From Mycobacteriales bacterium (lineage in GTDB: Bacteria; Actinomycetota; Actinomycetes; BP-191), in contig DASTMB010000007.1 of the NCBI GenBank assembly GCA_035714365.1, positions 1 through 37,409 of the forward strand: a stretch of DNA of 37,409 nt, read 5' to 3'. Below, in pieces: positions 16,987 through 27,352 of the stretch. A model generated the notes under the pieces. That model was not told the origin of the DNA. It was given only the letters and a program-made list of their open reading frames with translations, and searched no databases. Position 1 is the first letter of the stretch. Each line of letters begins with the position of its first letter. Position numbers and translations under genes: made by a program.

Positions 16987-17585
16987 GCGACCGGCCCCCG
17001 CGTCATCAGCCAGTAGGTCAGCCCGGCGACCGGCGCCGTGCACTCCGCGCGCACCGCGAAGCCGAGCCGCTCGTAGAAGCGGACGTTGCGCTCGACGAAC
17101 GTCTCCAGCACGCAGGTCTCCCCCGCCGCCTCGGCCCGCGCCAGCACCGGCGCGACCAGCGCCGAGCCGACCCCGCGGCCCTGGTGCTCCGGCTCGACCG
17201 CGAGGAACGCGAGGTACCAGTGCGGCGGCAGGCCGAGCGAGCGCCGCTGCTCGTAGGCGTGCGCGCCGACCGCGTCGAACGCCTCCGCCACCGCGGTGCC
17301 GACCGCCGCCACCAGCCGGGCGCGCTGCTCCCCCGGCGGCCCGCCCGCCGGCAGGTCGCGGCCCGGCGCGACCCAGCAGGCGACGCCGGCCAGGTCGCCG
17401 GTGCGCCACGCCTCGCCGCCGAGCGCGTACCGGCGGACCAGCCCGCTGAGGTGCCCGGTCATCAGCCGCTCCCTGGCCTCCTCCGTGGGCAGCAGGTGGA
17501 CCAGCAACGGGTCGTGGACGAACGCGCGCGCGATCACCCCGGCGGCCGCGGCGGCATCCTCGGGCGCGAGCGGGACGACGTTCAG
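16983..17585 (-). CDS. GNAT-family N-acetyltransferase, probable CTG start
   Basis: About 200 residues. Motif A is [20 protein letters not shown] (acetyl-CoA binding, Q-x-x-G-x-G), and [12 protein letters not shown] marks motif B. The conserved N-terminus [21 protein letters not shown] lies upstream of the first GTG (17537). No ATG, GTG or TTG is available for it. The codon at 17583-17585 is CTG and forms a CTGA four-base overlap with the pth stop, just like the GTGA junctions around it. I therefore place the start there; GTG 17537 (184 residues) is the alternative. Substrate unknown. It is coupled to the damaged methyltransferase downstream. Confidence 0.8.
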   Translation of the reverse strand: MNVVPLAPEDAAAAAGVIARAFVHDPLLVHLLPTEEARERLMTGHLSGLVRRYALGGEAWRTGDLAGVACWVAPGRDLPAGGPPGEQRARLVAAVGTAVAEAFDAVGAHAYEQRRSLGLPPHWYLAFLAVEPEHQGRGVGSALVAPVLARAEAAGETCVLETFVERNVRFYERLGFAVRAECTAPVAGLTYWLMTRGPVA

Positions 17586-18169
17586 CGCGGCACCTCGTCC
17601 GCGTGGAACCGGTTCTGCGCGGCCGCCAGCCCCTCCGCCAGCAGCGCCTCGATCGCGTCGGCCGCGCGGTCGAGCTGGAACGGCAGCTCGCGGCGTTCGA
17701 CCGTCGAGAAGTCGGTCAGCACGAAGTCGGCCGGGTCCTGCCGGCCCGGCGGGCGGCCGATGCCGAAGCGCAGCCGGTGGTACTCGCGGCTGCCGATCGA
17801 CTTGGTGATCGACTTCAGGCCGTTGTGGCCGTTGTCGCCGCCGCCGAGCTTGAGCCGCAGCGCCGCGAACGGGATGTCCAGCTCGTCGTGCACGACGACG
17901 ATGTCCGCGGGCGGCACCTTGAAGAAGTCGCGCAGCGACGCCACCGGGCCGCCGGACTCGTTCATGTACGACTTCGGCTTCGCGAGCACGACCCGCCGCT
18001 CGCCGAGCCGCGCCTCGATGACGTCCGCCCGGCCGCGGTGCGCCTTGAACGACCCGCCCACGCGCCGCGCGAGCTCGTCGAGCACCAGGAAGCCGACGTT
18101 GTGCCGGTTGCCGGCGTAGCGCGGCCCCGGGTTGCCGAGCCCGACGACGAGCGCCGGCCCCTCGGCCAC
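17582..18169 (-). CDS. pth: Peptidyl-tRNA hydrolase
   Basis: A 195-residue enzyme that frees tRNA from peptidyl-tRNA released during abortive translation. Conserved blocks: [21 protein letters not shown] (catalytic His in NRHN), [23 protein letters not shown] (acidic residue that orients the histidine), [11 protein letters not shown] and LRFGIGRP. Length is typical. It follows rplY by three bases after the stop, GTG start, with AGCAGG inside the rplY end as a weak ribosome site. The rplY-pth pair is a standard actinobacterial arrangement. Confidence 0.96.
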   Translation of the reverse strand: MAEGPALVVGLGNPGPRYAGNRHNVGFLVLDELARRVGGSFKAHRGRADVIEARLGERRVVLAKPKSYMNESGGPVASLRDFFKVPPADIVVVHDELDIPFAALRLKLGGGDNGHNGLKSITKSIGSREYHRLRFGIGRPPGRQDPADFVLTDFSTVERRELPFQLDRAADAIEALLAEGLAAAQNRFHADEVPR

Positions 18170-18172
18170 CTG

Positions 18173-18835
18173 CTACTCGCCGGCCGGGGTCTCGCCCTCG
18201 GCCGGCTCGCCGGTGCCGGCGGAGGTGTCCGCCTCCTGCGCCTCGTCCACGGCCTCGGTGACCTCGGCCTCCTCGGGCGCCGCGCCCACGACGTGGACGA
18301 CGATCGCCTCCGGGTCGCTGAGCAGCGTGACGCCCTCGGGCAGCGCGACGTCGGCCGCGGTGATGCCGTGGCCGCCGATCTCGTCCAGCCCGGAGATGTC
18401 GACCTCGAACTGCGTGGGGATGTGCGTCGCCTCGGCCTCGACGTGGAGGAACGTCGCCTGCTGGTCCAGCGCGCCGCCCGCCTTCGCCGCGGGGGCCTCG
18501 CCGGTGAGCACGATCGGGACGTCGACGGCCACCTTCTCGCCGCTGCGGACGAGCAGCAGGTCGACGTGCGTCAGGTCGCCGCGCAGCGGGTCGCGCTGCA
18601 CCTGGCGGGGCAGTGCCAGCTCGCGGCCGTCGGGCAGGTCCAGCGAGAGGAGGACGTTGGCGCCGCCCTCGCCCTTGAACGCGTGCATCAGCTCGCGGGC
18701 GGGCAGCGCGATGTGCCGCACGTCGGCGCCGTGGCCGTAGAGGACGGCGGGGACCTTGCCGGCCCGGCGGGTGCGGCGCGCGCCACCCTTGCCGAACTCG
18801 GTGCGCGGCTCGGCGGCGATGCGGACCTCGGACAC
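18173..18835 (-). CDS. rplY: 50S ribosomal protein L25 / general stress protein Ctc
   Basis: A 220-residue L25 of the long (TL5/Ctc) type: N-terminal L25 domain binding 5S rRNA (EFGKGGARRTRRAGKVPAVLYGHG; LLSLDLPDGRE), a beta-barrel C-terminal domain (FEVDISGLDEIGGHGITAADVALPEGV), and a 30-residue acidic Glu/Ala/Thr tail. GTG start with AAGGAG upstream. A -10 candidate TAGACT sits at 18903-18908, and GTTT lies 18 bases upstream of GGCTA, a loose likeness to a general-stress sigma promoter (Ctc is sigma-B controlled in Bacillus), but the spacing is too long to rely on. Confidence 0.95.
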   Translation of the reverse strand: MSEVRIAAEPRTEFGKGGARRTRRAGKVPAVLYGHGADVRHIALPARELMHAFKGEGGANVLLSLDLPDGRELALPRQVQRDPLRGDLTHVDLLLVRSGEKVAVDVPIVLTGEAPAAKAGGALDQQATFLHVEAEATHIPTQFEVDISGLDEIGGHGITAADVALPEGVTLLSDPEAIVVHVVGAAPEEAEVTEAVDEAQEADTSAGTGEPAEGETPAGE

Positions 18836-19004
18836 GACTGCTCCTTGCGACGGCTTCTGCGGGTAGGGCGGCGCGGAGGATCAGGCTGCGCCCAAGGAGC
18901 GGAGTCTAGCCGCGAGCGGGCGGCGCACGAAACCGAACGCCGCGGACAGGAGGGTCGCGACGGCCCGGCGTCGAAGCCGGGGGCGACGCAGGGAGGTCGC
19001 CACC

Positions 19005-20486
19005 ATGGTCCGTACGCGCGTGCTCGCGCTGCTCGCCACGCTCGCCGCCGCCGCCTCGGCGCTGCCCGCCGGGGCCGCCGCGCCGTTGCCGGCGCCGTCG
19101 GCGTACGGCGTGGCCAAGGGGTTCCAGCTCGTCGGCCACACCAACCTCGGCAAGCGCGGCATGAACTCCCCCATCGCCGTCGCCGGCTCCTGCGTCTACG
19201 TCGGCGACCGGTCGGACAAGAACGGCATCGCGATCGTCTCGGTGAAGGACCCGCGCCGCCCCGTGCAGGTCGGCACCATCCCCAAGGTCACCGGCGCCAC
19301 CCAGCGCGAGCTCCGCGCCGACGCCGGCCTCGGCATCCTCGTCGTCATGTCGTACTCCACCTCGACCGGTGGCCCCGTCAACACGCTCAAGACGTACGAC
19401 ATCTCCAACTGCGCCAAGCCCACGCTGCTGTCGACCGTCGACTTCCTGCGCCGCTCGCCGCACGAGTTCTTCCTCTGGAAGGACCCCAAGCACCCGGGCC
19501 GCGCGCTCGCGTACGTGACGTTCACGATCTTCTCGCCGGACCTCGAGGTGTACGACCTCAGCGACCCGCGCAACCCCACCCTCGCCGCCGTCTACGACCT
19601 CGGCGTCGACTCCGCGAAGCCGTTCGGCGCGTTCGACTCCTCCGGCGGGTACCTGCACTCGCTGTCGGTCAGCGACGACGGCACCAGGGCGTACCTGGGC
19701 ACCTGGGACTGGGGCCTCTACGTCGCCGACACCTCCTCGCTCGCCGCCGGCTCCCCCGGCGCGATCGTCCCGCTCGGCGCGCCGCTGTCGTACGCGGGCA
19801 ACGTCCACGGCGGCGTCAAGGTCCCCGGCAAGCCGTACGCCGTCCTCGTGCAGGAGGGGTACGCCGGCGTCTACCCGCCCACCACCGACTCCGGCTGCCC
19901 GTTCGGCTGGCTGCGCATGGCCGACCTCTCCAACGAGGCCCTGCCGACGCTCACCGGCGGCGAGTTCAAGCTCCGCGAGAACGACTGCGACCGGTCCAAG
20001 TCGCTCAACGGCACGTTCACCTCGCACAACCAGACCGTCTTCCCGGACGTCGCGCTCGCGCCCTGGTACGGCGGCGGCCTGCGCGCCGTCGACATCTCGA
20101 ACCCGAAGGCGCCCGTCGAGGCGGGCGCGTTCGTGCCCAGGCCGGAGTTCGAGCCGTACGCCCGCGACACCCGCCTGTACTTCAGCAACGCGGACCGCTG
20201 GATCGGCGCGATGTGGTCCTACCCGGTCGTGCAGAACGGCCTGATCTACGTCGTCGACATCGACCTCGGCCTCTACGTGCTGCGCTACACCGGCAAGCAC
20301 GCGAAGGAGGTCTCGCAGGCGGCGTTCGTGGAGGGCAACTCCGCGCCGTCGCGGTTCACGAAGAAGGCGCCGGTGATCAAGGGGCCGAAGCACACGCCCG
20401 GCAGGCCCGGCTACGTCCTCGACCGCTTCGCCAACGCCCCGCTCCCGAAGGCGTTGAAGCCCTACGGCTTCCTCTGCACGTTGTAG
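19005..20486 (+). CDS. Secreted LVIVD-repeat beta-propeller protein
   Basis: A 493-residue protein with a Sec signal peptide (about 1-26, ending G-A-A-A). The body has propeller-type repeats of the LVIVD family: GIAIVSVKDPRRPVQVG, LKTYDISNCAKPTLLS, LEVYDLSDPRNPTLAA, LYVADTSSLAAG, LRAVDISNPKAPVEAG, each a strand followed by D-[IL]-[S]-x-P-x-x-P. No catalytic motif is seen. Three cysteines lie in loops of the mature chain, plus one at the C-terminal FLCTL. Such proteins are exported or surface-bound, mostly of unknown role. ATG with GGGAGG upstream. It lies against the transcription of both flanking operons, splitting rplY from prs, and looks like an insertion into the conserved cluster. Confidence 0.85.
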   Translation: MVRTRVLALLATLAAAASALPAGAAAPLPAPSAYGVAKGFQLVGHTNLGKRGMNSPIAVAGSCVYVGDRSDKNGIAIVSVKDPRRPVQVGTIPKVTGATQRELRADAGLGILVVMSYSTSTGGPVNTLKTYDISNCAKPTLLSTVDFLRRSPHEFFLWKDPKHPGRALAYVTFTIFSPDLEVYDLSDPRNPTLAAVYDLGVDSAKPFGAFDSSGGYLHSLSVSDDGTRAYLGTWDWGLYVADTSSLAAGSPGAIVPLGAPLSYAGNVHGGVKVPGKPYAVLVQEGYAGVYPPTTDSGCPFGWLRMADLSNEALPTLTGGEFKLRENDCDRSKSLNGTFTSHNQTVFPDVALAPWYGGGLRAVDISNPKAPVEAGAFVPRPEFEPYARDTRLYFSNADRWIGAMWSYPVVQNGLIYVVDIDLGLYVLRYTGKHAKEVSQAAFVEGNSAPSRFTKKAPVIKGPKHTPGRPGYVLDRFANAPLPKALKPYGFLCTL

Positions 20487-20560
20487 CCGCCGCTTCCGGG
20501 AAGCGAATCCCGCACGGAGAGAGCGCGGAACGCTTCCCGAACGCCTTACGGCGGCGCTAG
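20484..20560. terminator. Inverted repeat between convergent genes, likely bidirectional terminator
   Basis: CGGGAAGCG (20497-20505) and CGCTTCCCG (20531-20539) form a perfect 9-bp stem with a 25-base loop. Outside it, TAGCCGCCG and CGGCGGCGCTA can extend the pairing with a two-base bulge, reaching both stop codons (20484-20486 plus strand; 20557-20559 minus strand). No T-tract. Symmetry and location between two convergent genes suggest termination in both directions. Confidence 0.5.
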
Positions 20561-21534
20561 TTGGTCCCGTCGAAGAGGCCGGAGACGGTCGAGTCGTCGA
20601 AGACGGCGCGGATCGCGGCGGCGAGGATCGGCGCGATCGAGAGCACCGTGAGCTTGTCGAACTGCTTGTCCGGCGTCATCGGCAGCGTGTTCGTGACGAT
20701 GACCTCGCTGATGCGGCTGTTCTTCAGCCGGTCGACCGCCTCGCCGCTGAAGATGCCGTGCGTCGCCGCGACGACCACCTCGGCGGCGCCCTGGTCGAAC
20801 AGGGCGTCGGCGGCCTTCACGATCGTGCCGCCGGTGTCGATCATGTCGTCGACCAGCACGCAGGTGCGGCCCTCGACCTGGCCGACGACGCTGAACACCT
20901 TGGCCTGGTTGGCGACGCGCGGGTCGCGGCGCTTGTGGATGATCGCCAGCGGCGTGCCGAGCCGGTCGGTGTACTTCTCCGCGACGCGGACGCGGCCGGC
21001 GTCGGGCGAGACCATCGTGACGTTGGCGACGTCGTGCCGCTCGGCGATGTGGTCGGCGAGCAGCGGCAGCGCGGTGAGGTGGTCGAGCGGGGCGTCGAGG
21101 AAGCCCTGGATCTGCGCGGTGTGCAGGTCGATCGCGATGATCCGGTTGGCGCCGGCGGCGCGGAACAGGTCGGCCATCAGCTTCGCCGAGATCGGCTCGC
21201 GGGCCAGCGTCTTCTTGTCCTGCCGCGAGTACGGGTAGAACGGCGCCACCACGGTGATGCGCTTGGCGCTGGCGCGCTTGAGCGCGTCGCACATGATGAG
21301 CTGCTCCATCACCCACGTGTTGATGTGGGTGGTGTGGCTCTGGATGACGAACGCGTCGGACCCGCGCACCGACTCCTCGAACCGGCAGTACGTCTCGCCG
21401 TTGGCGAAGTCGTAGAGCACGACGGGCGACGTCGCGCAGCCGAGGTGCGTCGCCACCTCGTCCGCGAGCTCGGGGTACGCGCGCCCCGAGAACAGCATCA
21501 ACGTCTTGTGGCCGACGATGTCGAGGCCCGTCAC
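20557..21534 (-). CDS. prs: Ribose-phosphate pyrophosphokinase (PRPP synthase)
   Basis: A 325-residue class I PRPP synthase making phosphoribosyl pyrophosphate from ribose 5-phosphate and ATP. Motifs: [50 protein letters not shown] (flexible loop), [18 protein letters not shown] (PRPP-synthase signature with metal-binding D and H), [14 protein letters not shown], and [12 protein letters not shown] (PRPP-binding loop). GTGA overlap with glmU, the usual actinobacterial glmU-prs pair supplying wall and nucleotide precursors. Confidence 0.97.
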   Translation of the reverse strand: MTGLDIVGHKTLMLFSGRAYPELADEVATHLGCATSPVVLYDFANGETYCRFEESVRGSDAFVIQSHTTHINTWVMEQLIMCDALKRASAKRITVVAPFYPYSRQDKKTLAREPISAKLMADLFRAAGANRIIAIDLHTAQIQGFLDAPLDHLTALPLLADHIAERHDVANVTMVSPDAGRVRVAEKYTDRLGTPLAIIHKRRDPRVANQAKVFSVVGQVEGRTCVLVDDMIDTGGTIVKAADALFDQGAAEVVVAATHGIFSGEAVDRLKNSRISEVIVTNTLPMTPDKQFDKLTVLSIAPILAAAIRAVFDDSTVSGLFDGTN

Positions 21535-22868
21535 TGGTCCGCTCCCTCTCCGTGGGTCGCCGCGCCGCGCCGGCGCGCGACCCAGCCTTCGACGTTGCGC
21601 TGGTACGCCCGGCCGACGCCGAGCGCGCCGGGCGGCACGTCCTTGGTGATGACCGAGCCGGCGGCGGTGTAGGCGCCGTCACCCACCTCCACCGGCGCGA
21701 CCAGCATGGTGTCGCTGCCGATCCGGACGTCGTCCCCGATGACGGTCCGGTGCTTGGCGACGCCGTCGTAGTTGACGACGACGGTGGCGGCGCCGATGTT
21801 CGTGCGCTCGCCGATGGTGGCGTCGCCGACGTACGACAGGTGCGGGACCTTCGAGTCGGCGCCGACGGTGCTGCCCTTCACCTCGACGTAGGTGCCGACC
21901 TTCGCGCGCTCGCGCAGCACGGCGCCGGGGCGCAGGTAGGCGAACGGCCCGACCTTCGCGTCCGGCCCGACGACCGCGTCGACGGCCTCGACGTGCGGCC
22001 CGACGACGGCGCCGGTCGCGACGGTCGTCGTGCCGCGCAGCCGGGTGAACGGCTCGATCGTCGCGTCGCGCTCGACCGTCACCGTCGCGTCGACCCAGGT
22101 GGTGGACGGGTCGACGACGGTGACGCCGGAGAGCATCAGGTCGCGCAGCACGCGGTCGCGCAGCGAAGCGCCCGCCTCGGCGAGCTGCGCGCGGTCGTTG
22201 ACGCCCATCACCTCGGTGGCGCCGGTGACGACGGCGGCGCCGCCGCCGAGCAGCGCGACGACGTCGGTGAGGTACTCCTCGCCCTGCGCGTTGTCGGTGG
22301 ACAGCTTGCCGAGCGCGTCGCGCAGCGCGCGGGCGTCGAACACGTAGACGCCGGCGTTGATCTCGTCCACCGCCCGCTGCTCCGGCGTCGCGTCGCGCTC
22401 CTCGACCACGCCGGTGACGCGGCCGGCAGCGTCGCGCAGCACCCGGCCGTAGCCGGTGGGCTCGGGGACCCGCGCGGTGAGCATCGCCAGGTCGCCGTCG
22501 CCCGCGTCGAGCAGCCGCCGCAACGTCTCCGTGGTCACCAGCGGCATGTCGCCGTAGAGGACGAGCACCCGGCCGTCGAACGGCGCCACCGCCTCGAGCG
22601 CGAGCCGAACGGCGTGCCCGGTGCCGCGCTGCTCCTCCTGCACGACCGGCGTCGCGCCCTCCGGCAGCGCGGCGGTGACGGCGTCGCGGCCGTGGCCGAC
22701 GACGACGAGGAGGCGTTCCGGCGCGAGCGGCGTGACGGCGGCGAGCACGTGCCCGAGCAGGGAGCGCCCGCAGACCTCGTGAAGGACCTTCGGCGTCGCC
22801 GAGCGCATCCGGGTGCCCTCGCCGGCGGCGAGCACGACGACCGCTGCGGGCGCGGCGGTCGGCGGCAC
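21531..22868 (-). CDS. glmU: Bifunctional GlmU (acetyltransferase / UDP-GlcNAc pyrophosphorylase)
   Basis: A 445-residue enzyme for the last two steps to UDP-N-acetylglucosamine. The N-terminal pyrophosphorylase domain has [35 protein letters not shown] and [11 protein letters not shown]. The C-terminal left-handed beta-helix has hexapeptide repeats, [30 protein letters not shown] and [15 protein letters not shown] at 22868 is chosen for the GAGGAG site upstream, although the frame stays open much further. It lacks the long C-terminal tail of the mycobacterial enzyme. Confidence 0.96.
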   Translation of the reverse strand: MPPTAAPAAVVVLAAGEGTRMRSATPKVLHEVCGRSLLGHVLAAVTPLAPERLLVVVGHGRDAVTAALPEGATPVVQEEQRGTGHAVRLALEAVAPFDGRVLVLYGDMPLVTTETLRRLLDAGDGDLAMLTARVPEPTGYGRVLRDAAGRVTGVVEERDATPEQRAVDEINAGVYVFDARALRDALGKLSTDNAQGEEYLTDVVALLGGGAAVVTGATEVMGVNDRAQLAEAGASLRDRVLRDLMLSGVTVVDPSTTWVDATVTVERDATIEPFTRLRGTTTVATGAVVGPHVEAVDAVVGPDAKVGPFAYLRPGAVLRERAKVGTYVEVKGSTVGADSKVPHLSYVGDATIGERTNIGAATVVVNYDGVAKHRTVIGDDVRIGSDTMLVAPVEVGDGAYTAAGSVITKDVPPGALGVGRAYQRNVEGWVARRRGAATHGEGADQ

Positions 22869-22897
22869 GAGGCTCCTCGCGTTCGGTGGGAAGGGCC

Positions 22898-23839
22898 TCA
22901 GTCTACCGGGCGCGCGCGCCGCCTCCGCACCACCAGCAGCGCGGCCGCGCCGACGCCCGCGGCGCCGCCCACGCCCGCGCCGATCGGCAGCAACGGCAGC
23001 GACGACGGGTGCTCCTCGAACCCGACCACCGCCGCGGTCGCGTCCGGGGTGGGCGGCTCCGTCGTGGGAGCGACGGTCGCGGGGGCCGTCGTGGCCGGCG
23101 GCGTGGTCGGGGCCGGCGCCGTCGTGGCGGGCGGCGTGGTCGGCCCCGGGGCGGCCGACCACGGCGGGCGCGTGGCCGGCGGGGTCGTCGGCGGCGGCGC
23201 GGGCGCGGCGACGGTGACCGTCGCCGCGAGCGTGCGGCGCTCGTCGTTCGCCTGGCCCTGCGCGGCCAGCCGGTACGTGCCGGGCTCGGTCGACGCGGGG
23301 ATCGTGACGAGGCCGGTGTAGTCGTTCGTCCTCGGGTGGACCGGCAGCTCGCCGATCCACCGCTCCCCGAGGTACACGCCCGCCGGCCAGGTCGCCATCC
23401 CCGGCGCGGTGAGGCGGACGGTGGCGCCCGGCGCGACGCTGGTGTCGGAGACCGTCAGCGGCCCGTCCACGCGGGTGATCTCGGGCAGCACCACCACCTC
23501 GACGCGCGGGTACTGGTTGTGCTGGGGCGCGTCGTAGCACTGCGCCTCGATCGTGTAGCGCCCGCCCGGGAGCCAGGTGGGGATGACGTGCACGCCCTCC
23601 CACCGGCCGTCGTCGCCGGTGTCGGGCGACTCGTCCAGGTGCTTGCGGTGCCGGTTGACGAGGTCGGCGTCGTAGCCGGCGCCGAGGCCGGTGAACGGGC
23701 AGCCGGTGCCGCGGATCACCAGCCGGTCGCCGTGGCGCAGCGTCCGCGCGCTCACCGACAACGGCGGCTTCGTCTCGGCCCGCGCGGCGCCCGGCAGCGC
23801 GAGCACGACACCCGCCGCGAGGACCGCTGCCCGTCTCAT
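22898..23839 (-). CDS. Secreted Ig-like protein with Pro/Thr stalk and C-terminal membrane anchor
   Basis: A 313-residue protein. Signal peptide at about 1-21; two beta-rich Ig-like regions (about 26-115, including [15 protein letters not shown], and 120-215, with [14 protein letters not shown]). A Pro/Thr stalk follows at about 217-265 ([20 protein letters not shown]...), then a hydrophobic helix near 280-303 and an RRRR stop-transfer. This is the layout of a surface protein held by a C-terminal helix; no LPxTG sortase signal is seen. ATG with GAGGG immediately upstream; a TACCGT -10 box only six bases away (23846-23851) could give a very short leader, or it is read through from tRNA-Gln. 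Function unknown. Confidence 0.82.
   Translation of the reverse strand: MRRAAVLAAGVVLALPGAARAETKPPLSVSARTLRHGDRLVIRGTGCPFTGLGAGYDADLVNRHRKHLDESPDTGDDGRWEGVHVIPTWLPGGRYTIEAQCYDAPQHNQYPRVEVVVLPEITRVDGPLTVSDTSVAPGATVRLTAPGMATWPAGVYLGERWIGELPVHPRTNDYTGLVTIPASTEPGTYRLAAQGQANDERRTLAATVTVAAPAPPPTTPPATRPPWSAAPGPTTPPATTAPAPTTPPATTAPATVAPTTEPPTPDATAAVVGFEEHPSSLPLLPIGAGVGGAAGVGAAALLVVRRRRARPVD
23085..23143 (-). repeat. Imperfect 26-bp direct repeat inside the Pro/Thr stalk
   Basis: Copies at 23085-23110 and 23118-23143 differ at one base and start 33 bp (11 codons) apart. They encode the repeated [10 protein letters not shown] stalk units. DNA-level identity points to recent slippage or unit duplication, so stalk length may vary between strains. 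Confidence 0.7.
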
Positions 23840-23843
23840 CCCT

Positions 23844-23857
23844 CGACGGTACGTGTC
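23844..23857 (-). promoter_or_regulatory. Extended -10 region of the anchored-protein gene (shared 14-mer)
   Basis: Minus strand GACACGTACCGTCG contains TACCGT (23846-23851), a TANNNT box. The same 14 bases occur at the rpfB promoter (30305-30318). The start codon is six bases from the -10, so the transcript would be almost leaderless. A matching -35 is not clear because the 3' end of tRNA-Gln occupies that place. Confidence 0.45.
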
Positions 23858-23864
23858 AGAACCG

Positions 23865-23941
23865 CTCCGGGGGGAGGAATCGAACCTCCGTCGTACTCAG
23901 ATCCAAAATCTGATCGCCCCTGCCAACAGAGCAACCCCGGA
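23865..23941 (-). tRNA. glnU: tRNA-Gln (anticodon UUG)
   Basis: Cloverleaf on the minus strand. Acceptor TCCGGGG/CCCCGGA with discriminator G; D-arm GCTC/GGGC; anticodon stem TCAGA/TCTGA with loop TTTTGGA, giving UUG; T-arm GGAGG-TTCGATT-CCTCC. CCA is not encoded. It lies upstream of glmU with one gene between, as glnU lies upstream of glmU in M. tuberculosis. A -10 candidate TACCAT is at 23955-23960. Confidence 0.93.
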
Positions 23942-23968
23942 CCGAACGCACCCGATGGTAGCCCCGGC

Positions 23969-24004
23969 TCGACAGGTTACGGTTGCGTAGGTTACGGTGG
24001 CGTA
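23969..24004 (+). promoter_or_regulatory. Desaturase promoter with tandem 15-bp operator-like repeats
   Basis: TCGACA (23969-23974) and TACGGT (23993-23998) are 18 bases apart, a plausible -35/-10 pair. Overlapping spacer and -10 are two tandem 15-bp copies, GGTTACGGTTGCGTA (23975-23989) and GGTTACGGTGGCGTA (23990-24004), differing at one base. Each contains the inverted half-sites TACG-N4-CGTA. A repressor bound here would block the polymerase. The TetR regulator encoded by the second gene of this unit is the obvious candidate. The sites also lie near the tRNA-Gln promoter on the other strand. Confidence 0.6.
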
Positions 24005-24029
24005 GCCGACCCCGACCCGAAGGCCGCCC

Positions 24030-24959
24030 ATGACGCTTCTCGCCGACCGCCCCACCACCCCCCAGATCGCCACCGAGCCGAAGCGCTCGTGGGAGCAGAC
24101 CGCGTTGGTCATCTTCGTGGTCGTGCCGTTCGTGGCGGTGCTCGCCAGCGGCTTCCTGCTCTGGGGGCACGGCATCGGGCTGGTCGACGTGCTGGTCGCG
24201 GTGACGATGCTGGAGATCGCCGGGCACGGCGTCACCGTCGGCTTCCACCGCTACTTCACGCACGGGGCGTTCAAGGCCAACCGGCCGCTGCGCATCGCGC
24301 TCGCCGTCGCCGGCTCGCTCGCGATCGAGGGCCCGGTGATCCGCTGGGTCGCCGACCACCGCCGCCACCACGCGTTCAGCGACCGCCCCGGCGACCCGCA
24401 CTCGCCGCACGAGTACGGCGGCGAGGGCGTCCTCGCGATGCTCAAGGGGCTGTGGCACGCGCACATCGGCTGGCTGTTCGACCCGGAGCAGACGTCGCTG
24501 GAGAAGTACGCGCCGGACCTGCTCGCCGACGACGACATCCGCCGCGTGCACGACGCGTTCCCGTACCTCGTCGCGGTGTCGCTGATCCTCCCCGCCGTCG
24601 CGGGCGGGCTGCTCACCTGGTCGTTCACCGGTGCGCTCACGGCGTTCTTCTGGGGCAGCCTGGTGCGGGTCTTCGTGCTGCACCACGTGACGTGGAGCAT
24701 CAACTCGCTCTGCCACACGTTCGGCAACCGGCCGTTCAGGACCCGCGACAAGAGCACCAACTTCTGGCCGCTCGCCGTCATCTCGATGGGCGAGTCCTGG
24801 CACAACCTGCACCACGCGGACCCCACCGCCGCGCGGCACGGCGTCGACCGGTTCCAGGTCGACAGCAGCGCCCGGCTGATCTGGGTGTTCGAGAAGGCCG
24901 GCTGGGCGCACGACGTCCGCTGGCCGACGCGCGACCGCCTCGACAAGGCGCGCGCGTGA
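24030..24959 (+). CDS. Membrane fatty-acid (acyl-CoA) delta-9-type desaturase
   Basis: A 309-residue membrane di-iron enzyme with the three histidine boxes of acyl desaturases: HGVTVGFHRYFTH (H-x4-H), DHRRHHAF (H-x2-HH) and SWHNLHHADP (H-x2-HH). Hydrophobic pairs lie at about 30-75 and 180-225. It inserts a double bond in fatty acyl chains, adjusting membrane fluidity. It lacks a cytochrome b5 domain, so electrons must come from a separate ferredoxin or flavin reductase, not seen here. ATG start with GAAGG upstream. It leads a two-gene unit with a TetR regulator 13 bases downstream. Confidence 0.93.
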   Translation: MTLLADRPTTPQIATEPKRSWEQTALVIFVVVPFVAVLASGFLLWGHGIGLVDVLVAVTMLEIAGHGVTVGFHRYFTHGAFKANRPLRIALAVAGSLAIEGPVIRWVADHRRHHAFSDRPGDPHSPHEYGGEGVLAMLKGLWHAHIGWLFDPEQTSLEKYAPDLLADDDIRRVHDAFPYLVAVSLILPAVAGGLLTWSFTGALTAFFWGSLVRVFVLHHVTWSINSLCHTFGNRPFRTRDKSTNFWPLAVISMGESWHNLHHADPTAARHGVDRFQVDSSARLIWVFEKAGWAHDVRWPTRDRLDKARA

Positions 24960-24972
24960 GACAGTCCCCCGC

Positions 24973-25602
24973 GTGACCGACGAGGCAAGACCCCGGGTAC
25001 GGATGACCGGGCAGCAACGCCGGGCCCAGCTGCTGGACGTGTCGCGCGCGCTGTTCGCGGAACGCGGCTTCGAGGCGACCTCCATCGAGGAGATCGCCCA
25101 CCGCGCCGGCGTGTCGAAGCCGATCGTCTACGAGCACTTCGGCAGCAAGGAAGGCATCTACGAGGTCGTCAAGGACCGCGAGGTGCAGCGGCTCATCGCG
25201 CAGATCACCGACTCCCTCGTCGGCGACCACCCGCGCATCCTGCTGGAGCAGGCCGCGACCGCGCTGCTCACCTACATCGAGACGCAGACCGACGGCTTCC
25301 GCATCCTCATCCGCGAGTCGCCGGTCGCCGCGACGACGGGCGTGTTCGCCAGCGTCATCGGCGACATCGCCGTGCAGGTCGAGTACATCCTCGCCGGGCA
25401 GTTCAAGGCCCGCGGCTACAACACGAGGCTCGCGCCGCTCTACTCGCACGCGCTCGTCGGCATGGTCGCGCTGGTCGGCCAGTGGTGGCTGGACGCGCGC
25501 AAGCCGTCCCGCGACGACGTCGCCGCGCACCTGGTCAACCTCGCCTGGAACGGCCTCGGCAACCTCGAGCCGAAGCCCGCGCTGCGGTCGCGGAAGCCGT
25601 AG
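24973..25602 (+). CDS. TetR-family transcriptional regulator
   Basis: A 209-residue repressor-type protein. Helix-turn-helix at about residues 17-63: RRAQLLDVSRALFAERGFEATSIEEIAHRAGVSKPIVYEHFGSKEGIY. A helical ligand domain follows, with a hydrophobic pocket region (FRILIRESPVAATTGVFASVIGDIAVQVEYILAGQ). It sits beside tRNA-Gln/glmU in the position of M. tuberculosis Rv1019. Co-transcription with the desaturase and repeats at 23975-24004 suggest it senses acyl-CoA or fatty acids and represses its own unit; this is inference. GTG start; the stop faces the ABC-F gene stop 16 bases away. Confidence 0.92.
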   Translation: MTDEARPRVRMTGQQRRAQLLDVSRALFAERGFEATSIEEIAHRAGVSKPIVYEHFGSKEGIYEVVKDREVQRLIAQITDSLVGDHPRILLEQAATALLTYIETQTDGFRILIRESPVAATTGVFASVIGDIAVQVEYILAGQFKARGYNTRLAPLYSHALVGMVALVGQWWLDARKPSRDDVAAHLVNLAWNGLGNLEPKPALRSRKP

Positions 25603-25618
25603 TCCCCGGGGTCGCCGC

Positions 25619-27348
<1,730 letters not shown>

Positions 27349-27352
<4 letters not shown>

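Noticed and set aside
18872-18913. General-stress sigma promoter for rplY
   Set aside because: GTTT and GGCTA are 18 bases apart, longer than the usual spacing, and TAGACT serves equally as an ordinary -10.
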